Shown: in pieces, positions 32,552-41,015 of the stretch | How the letters are laid out: the number at the start of each line of letters is the position of its first letter | Position numbering within the stretch: position 1 is the stretch's first letter | Translations under genes and position numbers: made by a program | Notes under the pieces: generated by a model | What the model saw: the letters and a program-made list of their open reading frames with translations, nothing else | The model's database searches: none | What the model was told of the DNA's origin: nothing | Source: Candidatus Obscuribacterales bacterium | GTDB lineage: Bacteria; Cyanobacteriota; Vampirovibrionia; Obscuribacterales; Obscuribacteraceae | Direction: 5' to 3' | Assembly: GCA_019750335.1 (NCBI GenBank) | Contig: JAIEOQ010000008.1 | Location: forward strand, 558,001 to 622,000 | DNA length: 64,000 bases

Positions 32552-34648
32552 ATGTCTGCTGACGCTGAAGCAACGCCATTGAAAAATCGGCGCAATTTCG
32601 GGATCTGCGCCCATGTGGATGCCGGCAAAACCACAACCACAGAACAGGTTCTTTTTCTCACTGGCGCCAAACATCGTTGCGGAGCCGTAGACGAAGGCAA
32701 CACAACCACCGACTTCATGGAGATGGAAAGAGATCGCGGCATCACCATTCAAGCTGCCGCAGTCTCAGCCACCTGGGGAGCCGGAGGTATTCAAGCCGAC
32801 CTCAACCTGATCGACACTCCGGGGCACATCGATTTTACCCTGGAAGTAGCGCGCAGCATGCGGGTTCTTGACGGTGCCGTCATCGTCATTTGCGCTAAAT
32901 CAGGCGTGCAAACCAACACGCCTAAAGTTTGGCGTTACGCCGACAAGCATCATGTGCCACGGATTATTTTCGTCAACAAAATGGACATGGTAAGCAACAC
33001 AGTCGGCAGCGGTCTGGACCGGGTGCTGACACAGATCCGGGAGGAACTTAAAGTTCGCCCGGTTGTGCTGCAACTGCCGATCTACGAAAATGGCCAGTTT
33101 TGCGGTGTGATCGATTTGATTGAAAACAAAGCTCAGCTCTGGGATGACGATCAATCAAACGACGGCAGCGTTTTCCGTGAAACGGCAATTCCGGAGCACT
33201 TGAAAGACTGGGCCGAGGCTCTGCGCCTTGAGTTGCTCGAAGCAGCCGTCGATCAGGACGACAATCTAATCGAGCGGTATCTGAGCGACGAGAGCCGGAT
33301 TACGCCTGCCGAGATTCGTGCGGCTCTACGCAAAGGTACTTTGGCGCTGAAACTGTTTCCGGTTCTTTGCGGATCGGCTTTCAAGAAAAAGGCGATGCAA
33401 CCTTTGCTTGACGCTGTCGTTCATTATCTTCCCAGCCCTTTGGATTTGCCGGCCGTCACCGGCTTGCGTCCTTGTGGCAAAGAAGAGACCTGCCCGACAA
33501 ATGACAGCGCTCCGCTTGCCGCTCTTGCTTTCAAAGTTATGGAAGACAAGCATGGAGACTTGGTTTTTGTCCGGGTTTACAGCGGTGTTTTGAAGCCGGG
33601 AATGGTGGTCATAAACTCACGGAACGGCTCACCCTCCCGAGTTGGGCGCTTATTGCGCATGCAGGGCAACCAGCGAATTCCCATCGAAAAGTTGGCTGCC
33701 GGAGATATCGGCGTTGTTCAAGGTCTGAGAGATGTGATTACCGGCGATACGCTTTGTTTGAAAGAGCGCCGCATCACTTTGGAAGCCATCACCGCGCCGG
33801 AACCGGTAGTTTCACTTTCGATCGAACCAAGTGAGCGTGCCGATTTGCAGCCTTTGCTCAAAGCTTTGCTTGCATTAGGCAAGGCTGATCCTAGTTTCAG
33901 GGTGCGTTTTAATCCTGAAACCGGCGAAACGATTATTGCCGGACTGGGTGAGCTGCATCTGGAAGTGAAGCTTGAACTTTTGCGCGAAGCCGGCATCAAA
34001 GCTCGGGTCGGCAAACCGCAAGTAAGTTATCGTGAAACCATCGCCAAAAGTGTTCGCCATTCTTTCACGTTCAAGCGTCAGAACGGCGGGCACGGCATGT
34101 ACGCCAAAATCGACTTTGAACTACAACCATTGCCCCGCGGCAGCGGTTGCCAGTTTGCCAGCAAAGTTCGCGGCGGTAATTTGAGCCAAGCTTTCATTCG
34201 CGCAGCCGAAACCGGGATGAAAGACAGTTTAGGCTGTGGTCCGGTCGGCGGCTACCAAGTTGTCGACGTGCAAATAAGTATTTTGGACGGTGCCATGCAT
34301 GAAGTGGACTCAAGTGAAGCGGCTTTTCAAATTGCCGGCAGCCAAGGCATTGCCGAAGCTCTGGTTCTGGCTGAGCCCCACGTTCTTGAGCCGATCATGC
34401 TTTTGGAAGTCGAAGTTCCTTCAGTTTTTGTCGGTGCTGCAATCGGTGACATCCAGCAGCGCCGCGGACAGATCGTCGAACAAACAATCGTTGCCGAACA
34501 AGCGTTACTTAAAGTTGAAATTCCGCTAGCCGAAACTTTCGGCGGCAAAGAACGCTTGAGCTACTCAAACAGTTTGCGTAGCCTTTCTCAAGGCAAAGGA
34601 CAGTTTTCGTTATCGCCTCTTTGCTTTAAGCCGGTTCCCCCGGCTTAA
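32552..34648 (+). CDS. fusA: Elongation factor G (paralog)
   Basis: The 698-residue protein is a full-length EF-G-type translational GTPase. G1 is AHVDAGKTT (Lys26), G2 is in MERDRGITI, G3 is DTPGHIDF and G4 is NKMDM. Domains II to V follow with the usual FxPETGE-type and LGELHLEV segments. It would catalyse ribosomal translocation or, as a second EF-G, ribosome recycling or a special role. It stands far from ribosomal-protein genes and differs from the classical G2/G3 sequences (for example GNTTTDFME), so it is probably an additional copy. The ATG has GAGGTG upstream. Confidence 0.93.
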   Translation: MSADAEATPLKNRRNFGICAHVDAGKTTTTEQVLFLTGAKHRCGAVDEGNTTTDFMEMERDRGITIQAAAVSATWGAGGIQADLNLIDTPGHIDFTLEVARSMRVLDGAVIVICAKSGVQTNTPKVWRYADKHHVPRIIFVNKMDMVSNTVGSGLDRVLTQIREELKVRPVVLQLPIYENGQFCGVIDLIENKAQLWDDDQSNDGSVFRETAIPEHLKDWAEALRLELLEAAVDQDDNLIERYLSDESRITPAEIRAALRKGTLALKLFPVLCGSAFKKKAMQPLLDAVVHYLPSPLDLPAVTGLRPCGKEETCPTNDSAPLAALAFKVMEDKHGDLVFVRVYSGVLKPGMVVINSRNGSPSRVGRLLRMQGNQRIPIEKLAAGDIGVVQGLRDVITGDTLCLKERRITLEAITAPEPVVSLSIEPSERADLQPLLKALLALGKADPSFRVRFNPETGETIIAGLGELHLEVKLELLREAGIKARVGKPQVSYRETIAKSVRHSFTFKRQNGGHGMYAKIDFELQPLPRGSGCQFASKVRGGNLSQAFIRAAETGMKDSLGCGPVGGYQVVDVQISILDGAMHEVDSSEAAFQIAGSQGIAEALVLAEPHVLEPIMLLEVEVPSVFVGAAIGDIQQRRGQIVEQTIVAEQALLKVEIPLAETFGGKERLSYSNSLRSLSQGKGQFSLSPLCFKPVPPA

Positions 34649-34667
34649 GCTAGACCTCAGGAATTTT

Positions 34668-35291
34668 ATGCGTTCTATTTTTAGCCTGCTCTTCGTCTTG
34701 CTGTTTCCTTTTCTGGTAAATGGTCAGACCTTGCCTGCGGTTGATAATTATCTCCTGACGCCACCGCCAAGTGCTGTGGCTCAGGGTTTTCTCGAACAGC
34801 TGAAAGTTGCTCAGTCTGCGGATACCCGCGCTGAATTCAAAGATGGACAGCTGGAGGAAGGACTGCCCGCTGCTTATGTGTCTCTAAAGGAGCTTGACGG
34901 CTACGATCCCAAAAAAGTCAAAGCCGAAAAGATTCTGAAACCCTCGACTGAGATTTTATATCCGGTAAGCAACGGGCAAAAGATCGTCTCGTCCATTTCA
35001 ATTCAATTGCAAGGACAATGGACTGTAACATCCTTCGGCGGCACTGGTTACACACAACCTTATTCTTCGCTGCGCGACAAAGCCGTCAAGCTAACCGGTC
35101 TGAAAAGCGCAAAGTTTTTTCGGGTGCGCTTGCCGGTGAATCGTGATTATCTGGCTTACTTAGAAAACGGCGAGCTGAAGCTGTTCTCTCTCCAGGACGA
35201 GATTCTCGGCAAGCCGCCCACGGCTCGCCCTGCCGAAGAAGTTCTTTTGGAGTTGAAAGAGCTGCACTTCAAGAAGCCGAAAACCAACTGA
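34668..35291 (+). CDS. Secreted protein, unknown function
   Basis: The 207-residue product has a signal peptide (hydrophobic residues 4-16, cleavage near GQT). The mature domain is beta-rich with no known motif. It begins 19 bp after the EF-G stop and follows CAGGAATT, so it is probably read from the same transcript, although no functional link to translation is evident. The length and composition suggest a soluble periplasmic domain. Confidence 0.78.
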   Translation: MRSIFSLLFVLLFPFLVNGQTLPAVDNYLLTPPPSAVAQGFLEQLKVAQSADTRAEFKDGQLEEGLPAAYVSLKELDGYDPKKVKAEKILKPSTEILYPVSNGQKIVSSISIQLQGQWTVTSFGGTGYTQPYSSLRDKAVKLTGLKSAKFFRVRLPVNRDYLAYLENGELKLFSLQDEILGKPPTARPAEEVLLELKELHFKKPKTN

Positions 35292-35338
35292 TTTCTGTCT
35301 CGCCAATCAAATCCTTTTAGTAACAAGGAACGAAAACC

Positions 35339-35581
35339 ATGCGTAAAATCTTCGCTCTGCTCAGCATCGCCTGTCTCTGCTTCGTCAGCACCGGCTGCCG
35401 CAGCGGCTGCCCGTGCAGCGGTTCCAATACCGGCTTCGGCATCGGTGGCGGTGTCGGCGTGCAACTCGGTGACGTCGGCGTCAATGTCGGCGCCGGCGCC
35501 GGTGTGAACATCACGGATCTGCCCCCGGCCCAGCCTCGTCAACAGGTTCAGCCGAACGCGCCTCTGGTACCGGTCCGCTAA
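35339..35581 (+). CDS. Gly-rich lipoprotein
   Basis: The 80-residue protein has a lipoprotein signal peptide ending STGC. The mature part is Cys-rich at first (CRSGCPC) and then strongly glycine-rich with alternating Gly/Val (GVGVQLGDVGVNVGAGAGV). It ends in a Pro/Gln-rich tail. The repeats look like a small structural or surface lipoprotein. The ATG has AAGGA upstream. Function unknown; it is the first of two adjacent lipoprotein genes. Confidence 0.78.
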   Translation: MRKIFALLSIACLCFVSTGCRSGCPCSGSNTGFGIGGGVGVQLGDVGVNVGAGAGVNITDLPPAQPRQQVQPNAPLVPVR

Positions 35582-35643
35582 ACACCTGTTTTTTGTTCTT
35601 TGTATTCTGATTTTTATTCGGAACAAACCCAGGAACCAAAAGC

Positions 35644-36090
35644 ATGAAATTCAAATTGCTCATCGCGCTTCTCTTTGTCACATCTTTCAGCGGCTGTGCC
35701 GGTTTCATCGTCGATCAAGTGCTGGACAGCGCCACCGAAAACGCGATTAAACTGATGGAGGCGCAGGCCAAAATCGACAAGGAAAAGCGCGCCGAATCGT
35801 ATACCATCGAAGGGCGTTTCAAGAGCCTTGAGATGAAAACCGAAACAGTGCAGGAAACCGATCCGTCCAAAATCAAGCGCGAGAAAAAGACGGTCGAGGG
35901 CAAGACCGAAGTCTCTCTTGAGGTGCCGACTAAAACGATTAAAACTTGTGTGATCGTTTTTCAGGACGGGCGCGATATGAGCTTCCGCAACGTTCCCACC
36001 CGCGAAATGGAAGCGAACAAGCGTTACGTGATCACGTACAATGGCTTGAACGAAATCACCCAAGTGGTGGAAGCCGTTGACGGCAAGTAA
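35644..36090 (+). CDS. Lipoprotein of unknown function
   Basis: The 148-residue product has a lipoprotein signal ending FSGC. An amphipathic helical stretch (about residues 25-50) and a beta-rich domain (about 85-145) follow. A charged segment in the middle has a repeated T-E-T pattern. It lies 62 bp after the Gly-rich lipoprotein gene. No known family is seen. The two lipoproteins may act together at the membrane, but this is inference from order only. Confidence 0.76.
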   Translation: MKFKLLIALLFVTSFSGCAGFIVDQVLDSATENAIKLMEAQAKIDKEKRAESYTIEGRFKSLEMKTETVQETDPSKIKREKKTVEGKTEVSLEVPTKTIKTCVIVFQDGRDMSFRNVPTREMEANKRYVITYNGLNEITQVVEAVDGK

Positions 36091-36121
36091 TCTTTCTTAG
36101 CTCCAAAACTTTGAGGAAACC

Positions 36122-36556
36122 ATGGAAATTAACGACAGCAACATAGTGCGCAATGACGGCGTCATCTGTCTAATGACTTATGACGAAGCCGCGCGCTACT
36201 GCCAAGAGCATGGCGGGCTCATGCCGAGCACACGCATGTTCGCATCCTTCATGAATCCCCAAAACATTCTTGAAGTCGACCATGTCGACAAGGTTCTTCA
36301 GGGACAGGTTCCGGAAGGCTATTACAAGGTTGATTCTCAAGACGAGAACGGCGTAGTGGACAGCTTCTACTACAACAATGCCGGCGGGCGAGCCTTAAGC
36401 GGCGATCTTGCCGTCAACTCCTTTTGGACTTCATCCATTGTTTTAGGCAAGCCGGACTTTGCTCATGTTTTTTACGGTCCGCTTGGCGGCGGTGGTGGTG
36501 CTGCTCATGAGCACGCTCGCACTTACAAGCACGCCGTGATTCTGGTCGCCAAGTAA
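36122..36556 (+). CDS. C-type-lectin-fold-like protein (DUF1566/FGE-like)
   Basis: The 144-residue protein shows the pattern of the lectin-like fold of DUF1566 and formylglycine-generating-enzyme-related domains. The parts are TYDEAARYCQEHGG, a MPST segment where such proteins have LPT, NSFWTSS (cf. YWSSS) and a final beta strand (HAVILVAK). A Gly-rich loop (GPLGGGGGA) is unusual. No signal peptide is seen, so it may act in the cytoplasm or be secreted otherwise. The ATG has TGAGG upstream. It ends at a strong terminator. Confidence 0.68.
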   Translation: MEINDSNIVRNDGVICLMTYDEAARYCQEHGGLMPSTRMFASFMNPQNILEVDHVDKVLQGQVPEGYYKVDSQDENGVVDSFYYNNAGGRALSGDLAVNSFWTSSIVLGKPDFAHVFYGPLGGGGGAAHEHARTYKHAVILVAK

Positions 36557-36582
36557 GCAATCCGGATTTTGATCGATTACTC

Positions 36583-36633
36583 ATGGGTTGGGAATGCCAA
36601 AGAACAATGGCATTCCCAACCCATTTTATTTTT
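36583..36633 (+). terminator. Rho-independent terminator
   Basis: A perfect 17-bp stem (36583-36599 with 36608-36624) is followed by TTATTTTT. It closes the 30.5-36.6 kb plus-strand set. Confidence 0.95.
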
Positions 36634-36672
36634 CAAGCTCAATTTCAACTAAGCTTTATAGTAAATCTGGAC

Positions 36673-36718
36673 ACAAAAAAAAGCAGCGGGAACGTCATCA
36701 CTGGCGCTCCCGCTGCTT
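36673..36718 (-). terminator. Rho-independent terminator
   Basis: A near-perfect 12-bp stem (36683-36694 with 36705-36716) is followed on the minus strand by eight T. It ends the minus-strand gene at 36747-37769. Confidence 0.9.
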
Positions 36719-36746
36719 CCATCAATACCATCCATCGGTCACAGAC

Positions 36747-37769
36747 TTAAACGACCACTGATACCACCAAGGGCAACGCGCGTAGGCTGCCGGATTTTTC
36801 CAACTTGGCAAAATATTCCGAAATAGCAATCGGCTTCGCACCGGGCGGCAACACCCACCCTTCCTTGAAACCAGAGAGCGTGCCACCCTTGCCGTCTTCG
36901 CCGTAAATACCAGCAACGATGGCCGGCACTTTGATGATCCATACTTCGCCAATCTTTTCGACCTCGGCAGCGGGGCTTTTTTCGCGGCGAGGAGAATAGC
37001 TGATATCAAGTTCAAAGGAGGAGATCCATTGGGCAACTCGCCGCTCCGGATACTGCCGTGCGAGAATCTCATTCATTTTGCCCGCGATGCGGAAACCTTC
37101 GTCAGTCTCTAAGTCCGGAACAAATACACCGAGCTCACGCGGGCTTGATAAAAAAGCAGGGTTCGACTTGAGACGGAATTTCTTTTCGCGCTCAGCCGGC
37201 ACAGACTCGACCTGCTCTTCCCATCTATTGAAATGAAAGAAGGTCCCATCGAAACTGTCTGCCTTATACTTCTTTGCCAGCGCTTCGCGGGCCGCTTGAA
37301 CCTCTGCCGCCGGCAGATCCTGCATGGCAACAATCGCCTGCCGCACCGCCAGCCCTTCACTGCAGCGTAGATTAGGAAAGAATTTGCCAGGCGCAGTAGC
37401 ATTACAGACAAAAGCCTCGTTCGGAATGTATTGAAGCCGCACTTGCGGGACCACAGCCTCCGCTTCTGCGTTCTCGAAGCTAAAACTGCCGTGGTAGGCG
37501 TGCTGCGCACCAACTTCTGCTGCCAATGCTTTCAGATCATCATTCACAGTCTTAGACTCAGCAATTGCACGTTCAATCAGCGCCAAGCTCTCGCCTTCAG
37601 CGATAAAATATCGCCAGGTATGATCCACTACCTTTCCGCAACTGGCAGGGTTGCGCACACACAACGCCAGCTCATGCACAGTCGATACCGGCTTGCGCGC
37701 GCTAAAGAAAGTTGCTGAATTATCAGGCTTGCCGTTCACCACGCCTTGTCTGTCAAAAACCGGATTCAT
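36747..37769 (-). CDS. Hypothetical soluble protein
   Basis: The 340-residue protein has no signal or membrane helix and no recognised family. It appears to have two alpha/beta regions joined near residue 180, with a lone pair of cysteines (ALCVRNPASC) early on. The C-terminus ends in a hydrophobic strand (LRALPLVVSVVV). AAGGAG stands 8 bp before the ATG, so translation is strong. It is the last gene of a minus-strand run that starts at the membrane-protein block. Confidence 0.8.
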   Translation of the reverse strand: MNPVFDRQGVVNGKPDNSATFFSARKPVSTVHELALCVRNPASCGKVVDHTWRYFIAEGESLALIERAIAESKTVNDDLKALAAEVGAQHAYHGSFSFENAEAEAVVPQVRLQYIPNEAFVCNATAPGKFFPNLRCSEGLAVRQAIVAMQDLPAAEVQAAREALAKKYKADSFDGTFFHFNRWEEQVESVPAEREKKFRLKSNPAFLSSPRELGVFVPDLETDEGFRIAGKMNEILARQYPERRVAQWISSFELDISYSPRREKSPAAEVEKIGEVWIIKVPAIVAGIYGEDGKGGTLSGFKEGWVLPPGAKPIAISEYFAKLEKSGSLRALPLVVSVVV

Positions 37770-37804
37770 TGCTTGTTCTCCTTCAAACCAGAATTGTGCC
37801 CTAT

Positions 37805-38224
37805 TTAAATAAAATTGCCCGGCCGCCGTTCGGGATTACCGCGTCGGAAATAGAAACAGCCAATGCCGTAGCCAATTAGATTCAGCCAGCCAATGAACAC
37901 TATTGCGAGCAGACAGACACAGAACACACCCCCATCGTTTATAAGCCCAGGGTAAAACCAGTTGCCATACTGACAGATGCCCAGGCAGCCAGGAATGCCT
38001 ATCAGATAAGACACGAACATTCCTCTCCGCACAAGACCTTCTTTCGCCATTTTGGCCCAATATGGTCCGTAGTGCTCACGCTGATTTTCGAGATAAGCGT
38101 AACAGCGCTCATAGGCAAATGCCATGCAAAACCCGATTACAGCGATTGCAACCGCTAAAGCACAAAACAGAATCCAACACTCAATCTCTATGTTAAGAAC
38201 AAGCCCCGACATGGATAGCCTCAT
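37805..38224 (-). CDS. Membrane protein with four helices
   Basis: The 139-residue protein has a first hydrophobic segment at about residues 10-35. A Tyr-rich amphipathic stretch (YERCYAYLENQREHYGPYW) and further helices at about 70-85 and 95-125 follow. The start codon overlaps the stop of the preceding gene (ATGA), so it is translationally coupled to it. No family is known to me. It ends the small membrane-protein block. Confidence 0.75.
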   Translation of the reverse strand: MRLSMSGLVLNIEIECWILFCALAVAIAVIGFCMAFAYERCYAYLENQREHYGPYWAKMAKEGLVRRGMFVSYLIGIPGCLGICQYGNWFYPGLINDGGVFCVCLLAIVFIGWLNLIGYGIGCFYFRRGNPERRPGNFI

Positions 38225-38955
38225 GTAGTTGATGGATGGAACTGACAGTCAGAAATCCGTCTGCCATACGCTACGTTCAGCGCAAGGTCAGCCTCAATCT
38301 CAGGATCAATAAGCGGACGCGGAGGCAGAGGTATAGGCGCAGGCAGAACAGGACCAAACTCCGCCTCATACCGCACAAAGCGCAGGTAACTCAAAGAACC
38401 AACAGCGAGCAGATTCAACTGTAAAGCTACACCGAGCAAGCCCCAATGCCACGGCGCTTCCATTGCGCCTTCAACCTTCACGCCCAGAAAAAAGATGATC
38501 ATCCCGTTAAGGAAAATAGATCCAAGCTGCAAGAATATTGCTTTAGAAACAGTCATCTGATTGTCCTTCAGGCGCCAACTAATATACAAGGCGATGAACA
38601 AGGAGATTAAGCCAACAGAAGTCAGCAAACCGCAATGCTCACTCAAGCCGGTATATCTGCCAAACCAAAAGAGCAAATAAACATGATTGGCAAGGACAAA
38701 ACCAACCAAGCTCAATACTCTCAGTTTGGCAAGAAGCAGCGAAATCATCGCTCCGAGAATGGCACCGACGAGCGGATTTTGCCCAAACAAACAGGCAAAG
38801 AGTGTACTCAAACCAAAGAGTCCACCATGGAAGAAGCGAGCTTGATCACGCAACAAGTCGAACATGGAAGTCGCAAACAGATCTAAAACGAAGCCGGCAA
38901 TAAAAATCACCAGGCACAAAGCAAGGGTACCTTCAGCAAACAGTGATTCAAACAT
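38221..38955 (-). CDS. Polytopic membrane protein, paralog of the one at 39.6 kb
   Basis: The 244-residue product has about six to seven membrane helices, then a Pro-rich cytoplasmic tail (PAPIPLPPRP). Its first 40 residues align well with the start of the protein at 39636-40226 (ESLF-EGT, CL-FI-GF-LDL, RDQ), so the two are paralogs; the other one lacks the tail. The start at 38955 matches that of the paralog and has GGA at -10; M at 38967 is the alternative. Function unknown. Confidence 0.78.
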   Translation of the reverse strand: MFESLFAEGTLALCLVIFIAGFVLDLFATSMFDLLRDQARFFHGGLFGLSTLFACLFGQNPLVGAILGAMISLLLAKLRVLSLVGFVLANHVYLLFWFGRYTGLSEHCGLLTSVGLISLFIALYISWRLKDNQMTVSKAIFLQLGSIFLNGMIIFFLGVKVEGAMEAPWHWGLLGVALQLNLLAVGSLSYLRFVRYEAEFGPVLPAPIPLPPRPLIDPEIEADLALNVAYGRRISDCQFHPSTT

Positions 38956-39011
38956 GTTTCTGTCCATTAAAACAGTGACGCGACTCTCTCGACTCTCAAC
39001 CTACAAGTAGA

Positions 39012-39278
39012 TCAACGCTTCAGCGCAACCAGCGAAGAGACAATATAAGTCGTACTGCCAATGGCCAGACCGATGAAAGTCCAACCCAAAAGCCCGCCAG
39101 CCGGAGCAAGCGTTGAAAGCAAAGCACCGACTGCGGCACCGAAAAACACAGCAACGATGAGACTGCTGTTCCAGACACCTTGACGCGGGCCGCTGCTCAT
39201 AGAGCGGGCCACCCGCCCGACATGAAAGCCGTAAAGGGCAAACGCACCGACGAACAAAACGAGAAGAAGTTTGAACAT
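39012..39278 (-). CDS. Small membrane protein with three helices
   Basis: The 88-residue protein has three hydrophobic segments (about residues 3-20, 38-58 and 62-84), with basic residues after the first (GRVARS). The ATG has AGGAG 7 bp upstream. It sits between two other small membrane-protein genes in the same direction. No family is recognised. Confidence 0.75.
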   Translation of the reverse strand: MFKLLLVLFVGAFALYGFHVGRVARSMSSGPRQGVWNSSLIVAVFFGAAVGALLSTLAPAGGLLGWTFIGLAIGSTTYIVSSLVALKR

Positions 39279-39293
39279 TTTAGTTGCTCCTAA

Positions 39294-39608
39294 TTAATGG
39301 CGTCCGAACACGTTTATCCACAGAGATCCGGACAGATAGCCAAACCCGACGCTGATCATTGAAAGCGCTAAAGAGAGAACGAATCCGATAAAACCCATGG
39401 CGAACATGCCAATCATCTTGATGCCGGAGTCATGGTAGCCGGCAATACCGAAGCCGACGATGCCGATGATCAAAGAAACCACCGTCGCCAGCCCGTGTAT
39501 ATCGTCTCGTTCCGGCGAATGCCGCAAGACGTTGCTCAAGCGGACACCGCAGAAATAGCTGAACAGAAAAACAAGAGAGAGAGAGACAAAAACAATTACG
39601 TTGGTCAT
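39294..39608 (-). CDS. Small membrane protein with three helices
   Basis: The 104-residue protein has hydrophobic segments at about residues 4-22, 41-60 and 66-96. An Arg/His-rich loop (RLSNVLRHSPERDD) follows the first. The topology resembles the 88-residue neighbour (helix, basic loop, two helices), which may point to ancient duplication, though sequence identity is low. The ATG follows AGGA. Function unknown. Confidence 0.75.
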   Translation of the reverse strand: MTNVIVFVSLSLVFLFSYFCGVRLSNVLRHSPERDDIHGLATVVSLIIGIVGFGIAGYHDSGIKMIGMFAMGFIGFVLSLALSMISVGFGYLSGSLWINVFGRH

Positions 39609-39635
39609 GATAAGTCCTGAAAAAAGCTTTGAACG

Positions 39636-40226
39636 CTATGCTCGCCCGGTTTGCAAAAGACGCAAAATGCCTGTAGTAATCAAATTCAATTGCAGCGCCG
39701 CACCAAAAGCAGCCCAAAGCCACAATGAATCAACTGTTCTTCCGAACATGACACCAACTAGCGCTCCCAAAAGCACACTTCTTAGTTGCACAAAAAGAGC
39801 GCGAGAAATTGTCAGATTGCCACGACTATCTATTTTGATCAGTCCCCACAGTCCTACGAACAAAGAGAGCAGGCACAAGAGAACAAAACTGAGCTTATCG
39901 CGCTCATTGAACACATTGCTTGCATAGAGGGTAAAAGCGTAAGCGAGATAAATATGTCCGCCAAGCGTATAAACAATCAAGCACCACATTCTCTGCCGCA
40001 AAAGCAAGAATGGAATCAACAAGCCGAGAGCTCCGCCGATAAGCAAGCTGTGACCGATTAGACCGGCCAACAATACACCCCACCCGAATGAGATGAGATA
40101 AACAGCCCGATGTTGGTCTCGCGGCAAATTGAAATATGCAGTGACAATCAGGTCCAGGATAAATCCGGACACAAATAGCAAGAGGCACAAAACGACGGTG
40201 CCTTCAGAGAACAAACTTTCGATCAT
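39636..40226 (-). CDS. Polytopic membrane protein, paralog of the one at 38.2 kb
   Basis: The 196-residue product has five to six membrane helices. The start MIESLFSEGT and the later motifs IL-DL, RDQ and LW-AAFG-ALQLNLI align with the protein at 38221-38955. The ATG at 40226 is chosen because AGGTG stands 7 bp upstream and the paralog starts at the same place. These two, with the small proteins between them, form a membrane-protein cluster. Function unknown. Confidence 0.78.
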   Translation of the reverse strand: MIESLFSEGTVVLCLLLFVSGFILDLIVTAYFNLPRDQHRAVYLISFGWGVLLAGLIGHSLLIGGALGLLIPFLLLRQRMWCLIVYTLGGHIYLAYAFTLYASNVFNERDKLSFVLLCLLSLFVGLWGLIKIDSRGNLTISRALFVQLRSVLLGALVGVMFGRTVDSLWLWAAFGAALQLNLITTGILRLLQTGRA

Positions 40227-40267
40227 AATCAGCACCTAGTACCGCTAAAGTAACGCTGCCCAGCTCT

Positions 40268-40516
40268 CTAACGGCGGCTGGCGATTTGGTTGCGAAAGAG
40301 CACGTAGATTCCTAAAAAAACCACCAAGCTCACAAGCAGGCTGCTGAGCAAGCCGGCTCCGCTGCCATAGGCAGCCAGCACTCCGGCGCTCAAAGTGCTT
40401 GCAAGAATGGTGCGCACGTGCCCTCTAACCGTTTCGCAAATAAGCCCGCCCAAGAGAGTCGCACAAAAACCAACTGTCGTACTGAAAACCAAAACAGCCA
40501 AAATTTGATTGAACAT
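40268..40516 (-). CDS. Small membrane protein with two or three helices
   Basis: The 82-residue protein has a glycine-rich first helix (about residues 4-28) and a long hydrophobic stretch (about 38-75), ending in basic residues. The ATG has TTGGAG 6 bp upstream. It sits 12 bp after the gene at 40529-40876 in the same direction. No family is seen. Confidence 0.7.
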   Translation of the reverse strand: MFNQILAVLVFSTTVGFCATLLGGLICETVRGHVRTILASTLSAGVLAAYGSGAGLLSSLLVSLVVFLGIYVLFRNQIASRR

Positions 40517-40528
40517 CGATGCTCCAAG

Positions 40529-40876
40529 TTAGATTGGCTCATCAACAAAAGATTCGACTTGTTTGAGAAAAGCAAAACCTTTGTTGTAGCGCTCGACCAC
40601 GTCGGCGGGAGTGATGATCCGCCGCGAATTGGAATTGGGATAAACAAGACACTGCGCTGCCTCAATCAAGAGCTTCTGCACTTCTTTGTTGTCGGGACAT
40701 TTCTGAGCCGCCAAATGAGCAGCCCGGAGAATTTTGTCGTAAAGTTGAGCACGAATTTCGTCAGTCCAGCTGCCTTTTTTAGCGGTTTGCTGACTGCCGC
40801 TGTTCAAGGCATAAACTAACATGGCGACAACGCCGACAATACAAACGAAAGCGACGACCCAGACTAAGGCGTTCAT
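40529..40876 (-). CDS. Single-pass membrane protein with helical domain
   Basis: The 115-residue protein has one N-terminal membrane helix (residues 3-24). A soluble helical domain follows with TPADVVERYNKG, a motif-like segment of unknown meaning. The chosen ATG at 40876 follows AGGAA and is better than the longer frame. It is the promoter-proximal gene of the small membrane-protein group, just after the terminator of the serpin cluster. Confidence 0.72.
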   Translation of the reverse strand: MNALVWVVAFVCIVGVVAMLVYALNSGSQQTAKKGSWTDEIRAQLYDKILRAAHLAAQKCPDNKEVQKLLIEAAQCLVYPNSNSRRIITPADVVERYNKGFAFLKQVESFVDEPI

Positions 40877-40937
40877 AACTGCGTTCCTTACACGAGGAGG
40901 GCTTGGGATGTTGTTACCGTCCGCTAAGTCAGCCTCA

Positions 40938-40978
40938 ATTAAAGAGAGACGCCGGATCTGTTGATCCGGCGTCTCTCT
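40938..40978 (-). terminator. Terminator of the first serpin gene
   Basis: A perfect 16-bp stem (40943-40958 with 40963-40978) with a 4-nt loop is followed on the minus strand by a short T run. It separates the serpin array from the small membrane-protein block. Confidence 0.9.
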
Positions 40979-41015
40979 GGTTAACACTCAATCACTCAAC
41001 CCAGCAAGCCGAAAC

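Noticed and set aside
39312-39322. TTATCCACA, a DnaA-box match
   Set aside because: A single copy inside the coding sequence of a small membrane protein, with no cluster of boxes, AT-rich unwinding element or dnaA/dnaN nearby, so no origin is called.
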